This document shows, one piece after another, positions 8,817 to 16,297 of a stretch of DNA of 64,000 nucleotides. Location: the NCBI GenBank assembly GCA_002707025.1, contig PALG01000032.1:62001-126000 (forward strand). The letters run 5' to 3'. Source of the DNA: Flavobacteriaceae bacterium (GTDB taxonomy: Bacteria; Bacteroidota; Bacteroidia; Flavobacteriales; Flavobacteriaceae). Both the position numbers and the translations under genes were made by a program. Positions within the stretch are counted from its first letter, which is position 1; each line of letters starts with the position of its first letter. The notes under the pieces are model-generated. The model saw nothing but the letters and a program-made list of their open reading frames with translations, did no database searches and was not told the origin of the DNA.

Positions 8817-10592
8817 ATGACCAAAGTTAAAAGACTCTTCGACGTACCTTATTATCAGTTGGAAAAATATCCAACAGATAAGTGTCTCGTTACCAAATAC
8901 AAAGGAAAGTGGGAAGCTACCTCCACGCAAGAATACATCAATAAGGCCAATGCCTTAAGCCGTGGGCTACTAAGGCTGGGGGTCAATAAAAATGATAAAG
9001 TTGCCATCATTTCCATGACCAATCGTACCGAATGGAACATTTGTGATATTGGGATTTTACAGTTGGCAGCGCAAGATGTGCCTATTTACCCTACCATTTC
9101 TGAAGAGGAATACGAATATGTGCTTAATCATAGCGAAAGTGTGGTTTGTTTTGTTTCCTGTAAAGAAGTATTGGACAAGGTCAACAAAATAAAAGACAAA
9201 GTACCTTCCTTAAAAAAAGTCTATTCTTTTGATGAAATTGAAGGGCAAGCCAACTGGGAAGAAGTTCTCAAGCTTGGGGAGGACGACAGCAATCAACCAG
9301 AAGTAGAAGCACTAAAAGACACTGTTGAAGAAAACGATTTGGCAACTTTAATATATACCTCTGGAACCACAGGACGGCCTAAAGGGGTGATGTTAAGTCA
9401 TAAAAATATTGTAAGCAATGCTATTTACAGTGCCGAAAGGCTCCCAATTGATTTAGGGCATTCTACGGCCTTAAGCTTTCTCCCGGTATGTCACATTTAT
9501 GAGCGCATGCTTCTGTATATGTACCAATACTGCGGTACCGAAATTCACTTTGCCGAATCCTTGGAAACCATTAGTGAAAACCTGAAAGAAGTAAAACCGG
9601 AGGTAATGACCGCGGTACCACGGTTATTGGAGAAAGTGTACGATAAAATTTACGCGCGTGGAGGGGAACTTTCCGGAATCAAAAAGAAGTTGTTTTTCTG
9701 GGCCGTGGAAGTTGGGTTGGATTATGAGCCTTACGGACAAAATGGTTGGTGGTATGAGTTAAAGCTGAAGCTGGCCCGAAAACTAATTTTCAGTAAGTGG
9801 CAAGAAGCCCTAGGCGGAAATTTAAAAGCGATTGCTTCAGGAAGTGCACCCATACAACCCCGTTTGGCAAGGGTTTTTAATGCTGCAGGAGTTCCAGTTA
9901 TGGAAGGCTATGGCTTAACGGAAACTTCACCGGTTATTGCCGTAAACGATATGCGCAATAATGGTTTCAGAATAGGGACGGTAGGAAAACCGATTAAAGA
10001 TACCGAGGTAAAAATTGCAGAAGACGGCGAAATATTGATCAAAGGCCCTCAGGTAATGTTGGGATACTATAAAGATGCTGATTTAACCAGTCAGGTAATG
10101 ACGGGCGATTATTTTCATACGGGTGATATTGGGGAGATCGATGAAGATGGCTTTTTGAAGATTACCGATCGAAAAAAGGAAATGTTCAAAACCAGCGGAG
10201 GAAAATACGTAGCGCCCCAATTATTGGAAAATGCCCTAAAACAATCCCGCTTTATTGAACAGGTGATGGTCATAGGCGAGGGCGAAAAAATGCCTGCAGC
10301 GCTTATTCAGCCTAATTGGGAGTTTGTAGAAGAATGGGCCAAAAGAAAGCATCAGGACTTTCCTTCCGATCCTAAAAAAATGGTTCAAAACCAAGCCCTT
10401 ATTGATCGCATTCAGGAAGAAGTGGATTTTTACAATGAACGCTTCGGAAAGTGGGAAAAAATTAAAAAATTCGAGCTCACACCAGATACTTGGAGTATTG
10501 AAGAAGGTCATTTAACCCCAACCATGAAGTTGAAGCGTAAAATTGTGAAGGAAAAATACCTTGCCCTTTACAACAAAATCTACGAAAAATAA
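8817..10592 (+). CDS. Long-chain fatty acid--CoA ligase (AMP-forming)
   Basis: 591 residues of the ANL superfamily (FadD15/ACSL type). It activates long-chain fatty acids to acyl-CoA through an acyl-AMP intermediate. The P-loop LIYTSGTTGRPKGVMLSH lies near residue 180. The A5 motif appears as GYGLTETSPV, and the adenylate-binding region as GDYFHTGDIGEIDEDGFL followed by ITDRKKEMFKTSGGKYVAP. The C-terminal catalytic Lys is probably the one in HLTPTMKLKRKIV. Acyl-CoA made here can feed the beta-oxidation operon 6 kb downstream or membrane lipid synthesis. It converges with the TolC-type gene, leaving only 4 bp between them. Confidence 0.93.
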   Translation: MTKVKRLFDVPYYQLEKYPTDKCLVTKYKGKWEATSTQEYINKANALSRGLLRLGVNKNDKVAIISMTNRTEWNICDIGILQLAAQDVPIYPTISEEEYEYVLNHSESVVCFVSCKEVLDKVNKIKDKVPSLKKVYSFDEIEGQANWEEVLKLGEDDSNQPEVEALKDTVEENDLATLIYTSGTTGRPKGVMLSHKNIVSNAIYSAERLPIDLGHSTALSFLPVCHIYERMLLYMYQYCGTEIHFAESLETISENLKEVKPEVMTAVPRLLEKVYDKIYARGGELSGIKKKLFFWAVEVGLDYEPYGQNGWWYELKLKLARKLIFSKWQEALGGNLKAIASGSAPIQPRLARVFNAAGVPVMEGYGLTETSPVIAVNDMRNNGFRIGTVGKPIKDTEVKIAEDGEILIKGPQVMLGYYKDADLTSQVMTGDYFHTGDIGEIDEDGFLKITDRKKEMFKTSGGKYVAPQLLENALKQSRFIEQVMVIGEGEKMPAALIQPNWEFVEEWAKRKHQDFPSDPKKMVQNQALIDRIQEEVDFYNERFGKWEKIKKFELTPDTWSIEEGHLTPTMKLKRKIVKEKYLALYNKIYEK

Positions 10593-10596
10593 TTTC

Positions 10597-12000
10597 CTAG
10601 AAATTCAAGGCCAGAATATTAAAGAGTTTGGCTTGTGCCGAAAACAGTTTGTTTTCGATTTCGTTAGCTTTCATTTGGGATTGAATATAGCTGGTTTCCC
10701 GGCTATTCACTAAAAACAAGCTGCTTTCCCCAACACTAAATTTTCGTTCCTCCCCTTCTACCATTCGTTTGTAATTGGCCACTAAATCGGTCACTACTTC
10801 TTTTTGGGTTTCATACGAATCTATTTCAGCAGAGGACTCCCTTATTTTATTCTGAAGAGTCACTTCGGTACCCACAATGTCGTATTCTGCGTCCTTTAAT
10901 TTCAATTTAGCCAATTGATATTCCCCTCTTTCCTTCCGTAAAAATAAGGGTACAGAAACTTGAAGACCCGCAAAATAATTGGCCGTATTCAACGTATTCA
11001 GTTCTTCAGGTGTTTCTGTATAAAAGTTATATTCTAAGGATACTTTGGGAAGCAGTTTATTAAGCTTCAAACGCCGTTCAACATCCAAGATATCGGCTTT
11101 ATAGTTTAGCGACTGTATTTTGGGGTGGGACTCCAAAGAAAATGTATCCAATGCAAATCCGTCAATCTGAAAGACTTCATCCAATAAGTCTTTTCCAATA
11201 TCTTGAGGAGTGGCATCGGGCTGAAGCACTATTGGAGTATCATTTTCCCACCATAAAAAATTAGATAACTGAAGGCTTTTTTTGGTATAATTCAGTTTGG
11301 CTTGTTCCATTCCCAGCAATCTATTTTGCACAGCCAAATTTGCTTCCACACTATCGATCGCAGGCTTATCCCCGGCACGGACATTTTTTTTCACAGCTTC
11401 AAAACGAATCACTGCATTTTCATAAAAATTTTTATAAATGGCCACTTCCCGATACGCCATTAACCAGTCAAAATAAGCCAAGGAAGCCTGGTAGAGCAAT
11501 TCGTTGACCAAGATATCGCGTTCAACCTTAGACTGTTCCTTAAATAGTTTTGCCTGCTTTAATTGTGCCATTCGGTCGTTAATGAGCAAGCCTTCCGCCA
11601 GTGAAAAAGAAACCCCCGCACTATAAAGTCCGTCATTAGGTACCGTCGCCTCAGGATTTAAATATTCTCCTGAATTATCATCCATCTTGGCTTTTAGCTC
11701 AATTCCGTACCAAGTAGGAATTTTAAATACCGCATTCAACTTGTCATAGTATTCGGTCCCTTTAAACTTTTTCCGTTGGTAATCTACTTCCACTTTGGGG
11801 TCGAAAGCCCCTCGGGACCTCAGCAAATTGCTTTCGCCCTGTTGAAGGACAATATTGGCTTGTTTGGCCACTGGGTGAAAGGTTTTTACCCACCCCAAGT
11901 ATTCTTCAAACTTTAACTCAGAAAGGGGTTCGTTTTGTGCCCATACTTTTGTGATAGGAAAGCACATCAGTACAAAAAGAAGTAACTTCAATACCTTCAT
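10597..12000 (-). CDS. TolC-family outer-membrane efflux protein
   Basis: 467 residues with a signal peptide ending near residue 21 (MCFPITKVWAQ). Long amphipathic helices follow, with the repeated heptad pattern of the outer membrane efflux protein domain, for example the stretch FEAVKKNVRAGDKPAIDSVE and the matching C-terminal KRMVEGEERKFSVGESSLFL. It would form the trimeric outer-membrane duct. It is the last gene of a minus-strand operon behind the HlyD-like adaptor (3 bp gap) and the ABC exporter, so the three form a tripartite export machine. The substrate is unknown. Confidence 0.9.
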   Translation of the reverse strand: MKVLKLLLFVLMCFPITKVWAQNEPLSELKFEEYLGWVKTFHPVAKQANIVLQQGESNLLRSRGAFDPKVEVDYQRKKFKGTEYYDKLNAVFKIPTWYGIELKAKMDDNSGEYLNPEATVPNDGLYSAGVSFSLAEGLLINDRMAQLKQAKLFKEQSKVERDILVNELLYQASLAYFDWLMAYREVAIYKNFYENAVIRFEAVKKNVRAGDKPAIDSVEANLAVQNRLLGMEQAKLNYTKKSLQLSNFLWWENDTPIVLQPDATPQDIGKDLLDEVFQIDGFALDTFSLESHPKIQSLNYKADILDVERRLKLNKLLPKVSLEYNFYTETPEELNTLNTANYFAGLQVSVPLFLRKERGEYQLAKLKLKDAEYDIVGTEVTLQNKIRESSAEIDSYETQKEVVTDLVANYKRMVEGEERKFSVGESSLFLVNSRETSYIQSQMKANEIENKLFSAQAKLFNILALNF

Positions 12001-12003
12001 AAA

Positions 12004-13371
12004 TTATTTATTAGATACCTTTTCGGTTGAATTGGATTGACTGGTTTCATTGGGCTGGTAGTAATTAGGTGGAAAACCATTAAGTTTTCTCCAAATTTCA
12101 AACCAAATAGGTACATTTTCCAACAGTCCCAACGTGTACGCGCCAGAGCCTACCCTGATGTCTTCAGGCCAAGGATGGTCATTCGGATCTGGGGAAACCA
12201 AGATACGGTACTTTCCATTGGCACTTATAAAATTCTCAATGGCGACGATCTTTCCACCGTAGGTTCCGTAGGAAAGATTAGGCCAACCCCTAAACACAAT
12301 GGCAGGCCAACCATCAAATTGAATCCGTACCTCTTCCCCTAAATGCACAAGCGGCAAATCGATAGGAGCCACGTAAGTTTCCACGGCAAAATCGTAATTG
12401 GCTGGCATAATGTTTACAAGGCCTTCCCCTTCCTTAAAGGTCTCCCCAATTCCAGATTTTATGGCTTTGTTTACATATCCATCCTGTGGAGCCCTCACAT
12501 AATACATTCCCTGCCGAACTTCATAATTACTGAAATCATTTTCCAATTTGGCTACTTGCGCTTTGGTTTCAAATTCTCCAGATTGTGCCGTAAAGCGATC
12601 ACTTTGCGCTTTGGATATTTTATCGGCATATTCGGCTTGAATTCTATTCAATTCGACTTGCCAATTTAATACTTCATTTCGGGCGGCCAGCAACTTATTT
12701 TCTTGCGAAATTAGCTTAGCCTGTGTTTCCTGAAGCTTCAATTTCTTTTCTTCTACATCGGTCATCGCCTTCAATCCTTCTTGCATCAAGGAATACGTTC
12801 GGTTGTATTGCGTTTCGGCAATAGAGAGATTGGTTTTTGCCGCTTCAAAATCGATACTATCGCTTTTTACCTTTAAATAAGCCTGTTGTAGTTTATTTTT
12901 GGCCTGTGATATTTTCAATGCCTTTTCCTGCGTCAATGCCGAAATTTGTCGGTCCAAGGCTTTTACCTTTTCTTGATAGGAAACCACCGAGAGCTCTTTG
13001 GCATCAATTTGTTGTTCGGTACGGTTTAACAACTGCGGATCGAAATATTCGCTTTTCACTTCTGAAATAAAAAGAATCGTGTCCCCTTTGTTTACAAAGT
13101 CCCCTTCCCTAACATACCACTTTTCTATTTTTCCCGGGATGGGCGATTGTAAGGTCTGCGGACGTTGATCTGGAGTTAAGGTGGTAAGATACCCCCGTCC
13201 AGAGATTGTCTGGGTCCATGGAAGGAACAAAATAATGAGCAACAGAATAGCAAAAATCAATAGAAACCTATTAAAATACTTATAGTGCTTTCTATTAAAA
13301 ACCATTCGGAAGGCTTCAAAGCGCTCCAAGTCAAAATTTGGTTTGTCTTTTTGGTACGGAAAATTTCCCAT
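12004..13371 (-). CDS. HlyD-family membrane fusion protein
   Basis: 455 residues. A cytosolic N-terminus is followed by one membrane segment at about residues 35-55 (LLIFAILLLIILFLPW). A half-motif of the lipoyl/barrel-sandwich domain comes next (LQSPIPGKIEKWYVREGDFV), then a coiled coil of about 180 residues rich in Lys, Glu and Gln. The second half-motif (VRAPQDGYVNKAIKSGIGE) and beta-barrel parts complete the protein. This is the periplasmic adaptor joining the inner-membrane ABC exporter to the TolC partner. It is encoded between them with gaps of 3-4 bp, so the operon should be translated as a unit. The long coiled coil resembles type I secretion adaptors. Confidence 0.92.
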   Translation of the reverse strand: MGNFPYQKDKPNFDLERFEAFRMVFNRKHYKYFNRFLLIFAILLLIILFLPWTQTISGRGYLTTLTPDQRPQTLQSPIPGKIEKWYVREGDFVNKGDTILFISEVKSEYFDPQLLNRTEQQIDAKELSVVSYQEKVKALDRQISALTQEKALKISQAKNKLQQAYLKVKSDSIDFEAAKTNLSIAETQYNRTYSLMQEGLKAMTDVEEKKLKLQETQAKLISQENKLLAARNEVLNWQVELNRIQAEYADKISKAQSDRFTAQSGEFETKAQVAKLENDFSNYEVRQGMYYVRAPQDGYVNKAIKSGIGETFKEGEGLVNIMPANYDFAVETYVAPIDLPLVHLGEEVRIQFDGWPAIVFRGWPNLSYGTYGGKIVAIENFISANGKYRILVSPDPNDHPWPEDIRVGSGAYTLGLLENVPIWFEIWRKLNGFPPNYYQPNETSQSNSTEKVSNK

Positions 13372-13375
13372 TCAA

Positions 13376-15031
13376 TTATTTTTTTAAACTTCCTTGTTCT
13401 AAAGTAATCGTTTTCTTGATTTTTGTAGCCCAATACGGATGATGGCTTACCACAACCAATCCCCAATCGCGAGCTCCACTGGTAAGGTAATCCACAATTC
13501 GTACGATTTCATTTTCATCAAACTGGTCTAGTGGTTCTTTCAGTAAAAAAAGCTTCGGTTTTTTCAGCATTGCCCTTGCCAAAACAATTTTCTTTGAAAT
13601 TGTATGGGAGAGTTTTTTTCCTTCAGGATAAATCGTCGTGTACAACCCTTGGCTCTGGCTTTTAATAAATTCTGAAAGCCCAACCACTTCAAGAACATTA
13701 GCCACTTCTAAAGAAGTAATCTCTTTATTCCCGAAGGTGAGGTTCTCCCAAATGGTTCCTTCAAAAGGGCTTTCCTCACTTAAAGAAAGGCCCAAACTAC
13801 TTCTGTATTCGTTGATCCTTAAATTGGAATATATTAAATCGTTAATGTACATATTCCCGCTTGTGGGTTCTAAAACCCCAGACAGTACCTTCAGCAGGGT
13901 CGATTTCCCCGAACCATTATGCCCCGTTAACAATACCATATCCCTGGGCTGAAATGTATAGGATACATCTTTTAGAATTGCGATATTATCTACTTCATAC
14001 GAAAGATCTTTCAGTTCTATTTGTAATCCTTTCTCTGCAAAAAAAGACTGTTTCCCGTTTTGGCTTTCCAACTCTTTATCGTACACTTCATCTAGCTTTT
14101 CCAAAGAGGTAAGTACATCGTAAAAAGCTTCGAGCCCCAGAATTAATTTCTCTACAGAATTAATAATTAAAAGGATAATGATCTCGGCCGCTACAAACTG
14201 ACCGATATTCATCTGCTGATTTAACACTAACAATCCCCCAATGACCAAAAGTCCTGCGGTAACCAACAACTTAAAAACGATCATTTTTGAGTACTGAAAG
14301 ACCAATACCTTAAAATGGCCATCCCTAGCCGAAAGATAAGAACTCACCAATCGATCATTTTTATTCAAAGCCAAATTGGTTCTTCCCGAGAGTTTGAAGC
14401 TTATCACAGACCTAGCAATTTCTTGAAGCCAATGGGCTACTTTATATTTATTTTTTGATTCTTGCAAACTTGTGAGCAATCCCTTTTGGGCAGAATACTT
14501 AAACAACACATAAATAAGGATTAACAGTAAAAGTCCGTAGATGATAAAGAAAGGGTGGTATAGAGAAAGTAATAGCAATCCAAAAATGATCTGCAATAAA
14601 GCTGCAGGAAAATCGACCAATAGCTTGGAAACGCCCTTTTGCACACTTAAAATATCAAAAAAACGATTGGCCAGTTCGGGCGGGTATCCTTGTCTAAGCT
14701 CCGACATTTTCATTTTAGGGAAACGGTATGCAAACTCGAAAGAAGCCCTTGTAAAAAGTTTCTGTTGAATATTTTCAATAATTCGGAACTGAAACAATTC
14801 CAGAATCCCTGCAAAAACAACCCCTAAGCTAACCAACACCACCAAAACGATCCAAGAAGTACTTATTTGAGCTCCTTGGATTAAGTTAATAATAGCCTGA
14901 ATTCCTAACGGAAGTGACAAACTTACCAATCCAGCAAAAATAGCGTAGTAAAAAACCTGAAGCACATCGCCCCTTTCCATCTTTAAAAGGTCCAAAAGCC
15001 TTCTCCAAGCAATTAAAAATTCTTGATTCAT
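13376..15031 (-). CDS. ABC exporter (fused permease-ATPase) with degenerate nucleotide-binding domain
   Basis: 551 residues: a type I exporter membrane domain with about six segments (residues 20-310), then a nucleotide-binding domain (335-551). There is no N-terminal C39 peptidase domain. Walker A is intact (GHNGSGKST, 370-378), and a His is present at the H-loop (SHH, 529-531). Other catalytic motifs deviate: the signature LSGGQ is LSHTI (474-478), the Walker B Asp before the catalytic Glu is Lys (LLKEP, Lys498-Glu499), and the Q-loop Gln is Ser or another residue near 418. Its neighbours are an HlyD adaptor, a TolC duct and a TetR regulator, so it powers or gates a tripartite exporter. It might hydrolyse ATP slowly. 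Confidence 0.88.
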   Translation of the reverse strand: MNQEFLIAWRRLLDLLKMERGDVLQVFYYAIFAGLVSLSLPLGIQAIINLIQGAQISTSWIVLVVLVSLGVVFAGILELFQFRIIENIQQKLFTRASFEFAYRFPKMKMSELRQGYPPELANRFFDILSVQKGVSKLLVDFPAALLQIIFGLLLLSLYHPFFIIYGLLLLILIYVLFKYSAQKGLLTSLQESKNKYKVAHWLQEIARSVISFKLSGRTNLALNKNDRLVSSYLSARDGHFKVLVFQYSKMIVFKLLVTAGLLVIGGLLVLNQQMNIGQFVAAEIIILLIINSVEKLILGLEAFYDVLTSLEKLDEVYDKELESQNGKQSFFAEKGLQIELKDLSYEVDNIAILKDVSYTFQPRDMVLLTGHNGSGKSTLLKVLSGVLEPTSGNMYINDLIYSNLRINEYRSSLGLSLSEESPFEGTIWENLTFGNKEITSLEVANVLEVVGLSEFIKSQSQGLYTTIYPEGKKLSHTISKKIVLARAMLKKPKLFLLKEPLDQFDENEIVRIVDYLTSGARDWGLVVVSHHPYWATKIKKTITLEQGSLKK

Positions 15032-15032
15032 T

Positions 15033-15707
15033 CTATTTCTTTAAGCAGTTAAAAACCATATCGATAAAGAAATCCTTGGCGGGAACTTTCTTATTGCAAT
15101 TGGTAATGGTTGGAAAGTGGTCCCTTAAGAATTGCTGATGCAGTGTTCCTTCCAAAACGGTACTCGCCAAACAAAGGGAGAACGCATACTTCGGATTTAA
15201 TTTTTCAATCATATCCCGTAAACGAAGGACCAGCCTTTTGTACACTGAAAAATAGCCTTCCTCGTTTTCCTCGTCCACCTCTTTTGTAAGATAGGATTTT
15301 GAATATTCACTAATAATAACCCGGTGCAATGCTGTTTCATTGATATGAGAAAAACTCTTATCCTCCATCACATCGCCCGAGAGAATCTCTAAGGCCTTTC
15401 TTAATTTATCTTCAGGATCTTCAATAGTATGGGTATGAAGCACCAATCGATACTCAATCCAACTCCAATACCAAGAAGCTAGGTATAATAAAAACATGTG
15501 CTTATTTTCGAAATACCGGTAAATCGAGCTTTCATTAGAACCTATTTGCTCTCCTAACTTTTTGAAGGTAAAGCACTCGAAACCCATTTCATCAATCATA
15601 AGAATTCCCTGCCCCACAATACGTTTTCCTAAATCGGTGGTTTCAGGGTCCTTTTTAAAAACCCCTTCTTGTATAACGATTTTTAAAGATTTAAATAAAT
15701 ATTCCAT
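15033..15707 (-). CDS. TetR/AcrR-family transcriptional regulator
   Basis: About 224 residues from the ATG at 15705-15707. An upstream GTG at 15725 would overlap the predicted -7 element and is unlikely. The N-terminal helix-turn-helix is recognisable (FTFKKLGEQIGSNESSIYRY, about residues 43-62). The all-helical C-terminal domain should bind a ligand and dimerise. It lies 1 bp upstream of the ABC exporter gene and is probably the first gene of that operon, so it likely controls the exporter and itself. A 13-bp palindrome beside its own -7 element (15733-15745) is a plausible operator. Confidence 0.88.
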   Translation of the reverse strand: MEYLFKSLKIVIQEGVFKKDPETTDLGKRIVGQGILMIDEMGFECFTFKKLGEQIGSNESSIYRYFENKHMFLLYLASWYWSWIEYRLVLHTHTIEDPEDKLRKALEILSGDVMEDKSFSHINETALHRVIISEYSKSYLTKEVDEENEEGYFSVYKRLVLRLRDMIEKLNPKYAFSLCLASTVLEGTLHQQFLRDHFPTITNCNKKVPAKDFFIDMVFNCLKK

Positions 15708-15724
15708 ATCAAAACTAATAATCA

Positions 15725-15732
15725 CAAATATA
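15725..15732 (-). promoter_or_regulatory. Putative -7 element (TATATTTG) for the TetR-exporter operon
   Basis: Read on the minus strand, 15732-15725 is TATATTTG, a full match to TAnnTTTG, 17 bp before the TetR ATG. The 13-bp palindrome directly upstream would lie between the -33 and -7 positions. Confidence 0.5.
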
Positions 15733-15745
15733 ATAGTATTACTAT
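15733..15745. promoter_or_regulatory. Palindrome ATAGTA-T-TACTAT, candidate TetR operator
   Basis: Perfect inverted repeat with 6-bp arms and a 1-bp centre. It abuts the -7 element of the TetR gene on its upstream side, where bound repressor would block RNA polymerase. Assignment to the TetR protein is by position only. Confidence 0.5.
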
Positions 15746-15789
15746 CAAGATAGAATGCATTAATATTAATTTAACAAAAAATAGTATTT

Positions 15790-15807
15790 TGTTATGCGCG
15801 CATAACA
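15790..15807. promoter_or_regulatory. 18-bp perfect palindrome, candidate MarR operator
   Basis: TGTTATGCG / CGCATAACA is a perfect 18-bp inverted repeat without spacer. It ends 9 bp upstream of the -7 element (15817-15824) of the marR-like gene, within the promoter core. MarR dimers bind palindromes of this size. It differs in sequence from the ATAGTA palindrome 45 bp away. Confidence 0.6.
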
Positions 15808-15816
15808 TATTTTTAG

Positions 15817-15824
15817 TATCTTTG
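15817..15824 (+). promoter_or_regulatory. Putative -7 element (TATCTTTG) for the marR-fad operon
   Basis: TATCTTTG fits TAnnTTTG and lies 19 bp before the marR-like ATG. No TTG is present at the normal -33 spacing because the palindrome occupies that region, which is consistent with repression by occlusion. Confidence 0.5.
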
Positions 15825-15843
15825 AAACTCTTTACCGTAAAAA

Positions 15844-16296
15844 ATGAAGGAAAAAACCATTGATTACATATTGCGAGCTACCTGGATGGCTGTTTCTAAA
15901 ATGTACAATGAGGAAGCAGGGAAAAAAGATAGTACCATGGCCACAGGCTTTGCCCTTATCAGTATTGATCCTGAAGAAGGTGCCCCTTCAACTTCCTTGG
16001 GTCCCAAAATGGGGATGGAGGCCACTAGTTTATCCCGAACCTTAAAAAACATGGAGAAAAAAGGGTTGATTGTAAGAAAACCCAACCCTGAAGACGGACG
16101 TGGCGTTTTAATTCATTTAACTCCCTTTGGCAGGGAAATGCGTGAATTTTCAAAAGGAGTGGTGCTTCGTTTTGACGAAGCCGTTAAGGAACATATTTCT
16201 GAAGAAGATCTTCAAACATTTAAGAGAGTAACAAATTCTATAATGGATATTGTACAAACCAAAAATATTTATTCGACCGAAAAAAAAATATCATAA
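15844..16296 (+). CDS. MarR-family transcriptional regulator of the beta-oxidation operon
   Basis: 150 residues. The winged-helix core includes a recognition-helix region SLGPKMGMEATSLSRTLKNM and the wing KKGLIVRKPNPEDGRGVLIHLT, where the D-x-R-G signature of MarR wings is clear. It is the first gene of the operon and ends 1 bp before the dehydrogenase/hydratase gene. The likely role is repression of beta-oxidation, relieved by an acyl-CoA or fatty acid, by analogy with FadR-type control; the ligand is an inference. It probably also represses itself through the 18-bp palindrome upstream. Confidence 0.88.
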   Translation: MKEKTIDYILRATWMAVSKMYNEEAGKKDSTMATGFALISIDPEEGAPSTSLGPKMGMEATSLSRTLKNMEKKGLIVRKPNPEDGRGVLIHLTPFGREMREFSKGVVLRFDEAVKEHISEEDLQTFKRVTNSIMDIVQTKNIYSTEKKIS

Positions 16297-16297
16297 C

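Noticed and set aside
12343-12669. Plus-strand open frame of 108 codons within the HlyD-like gene
   Set aside because: Antisense to the coiled-coil and barrel coding region; composition is that of a shadow frame.
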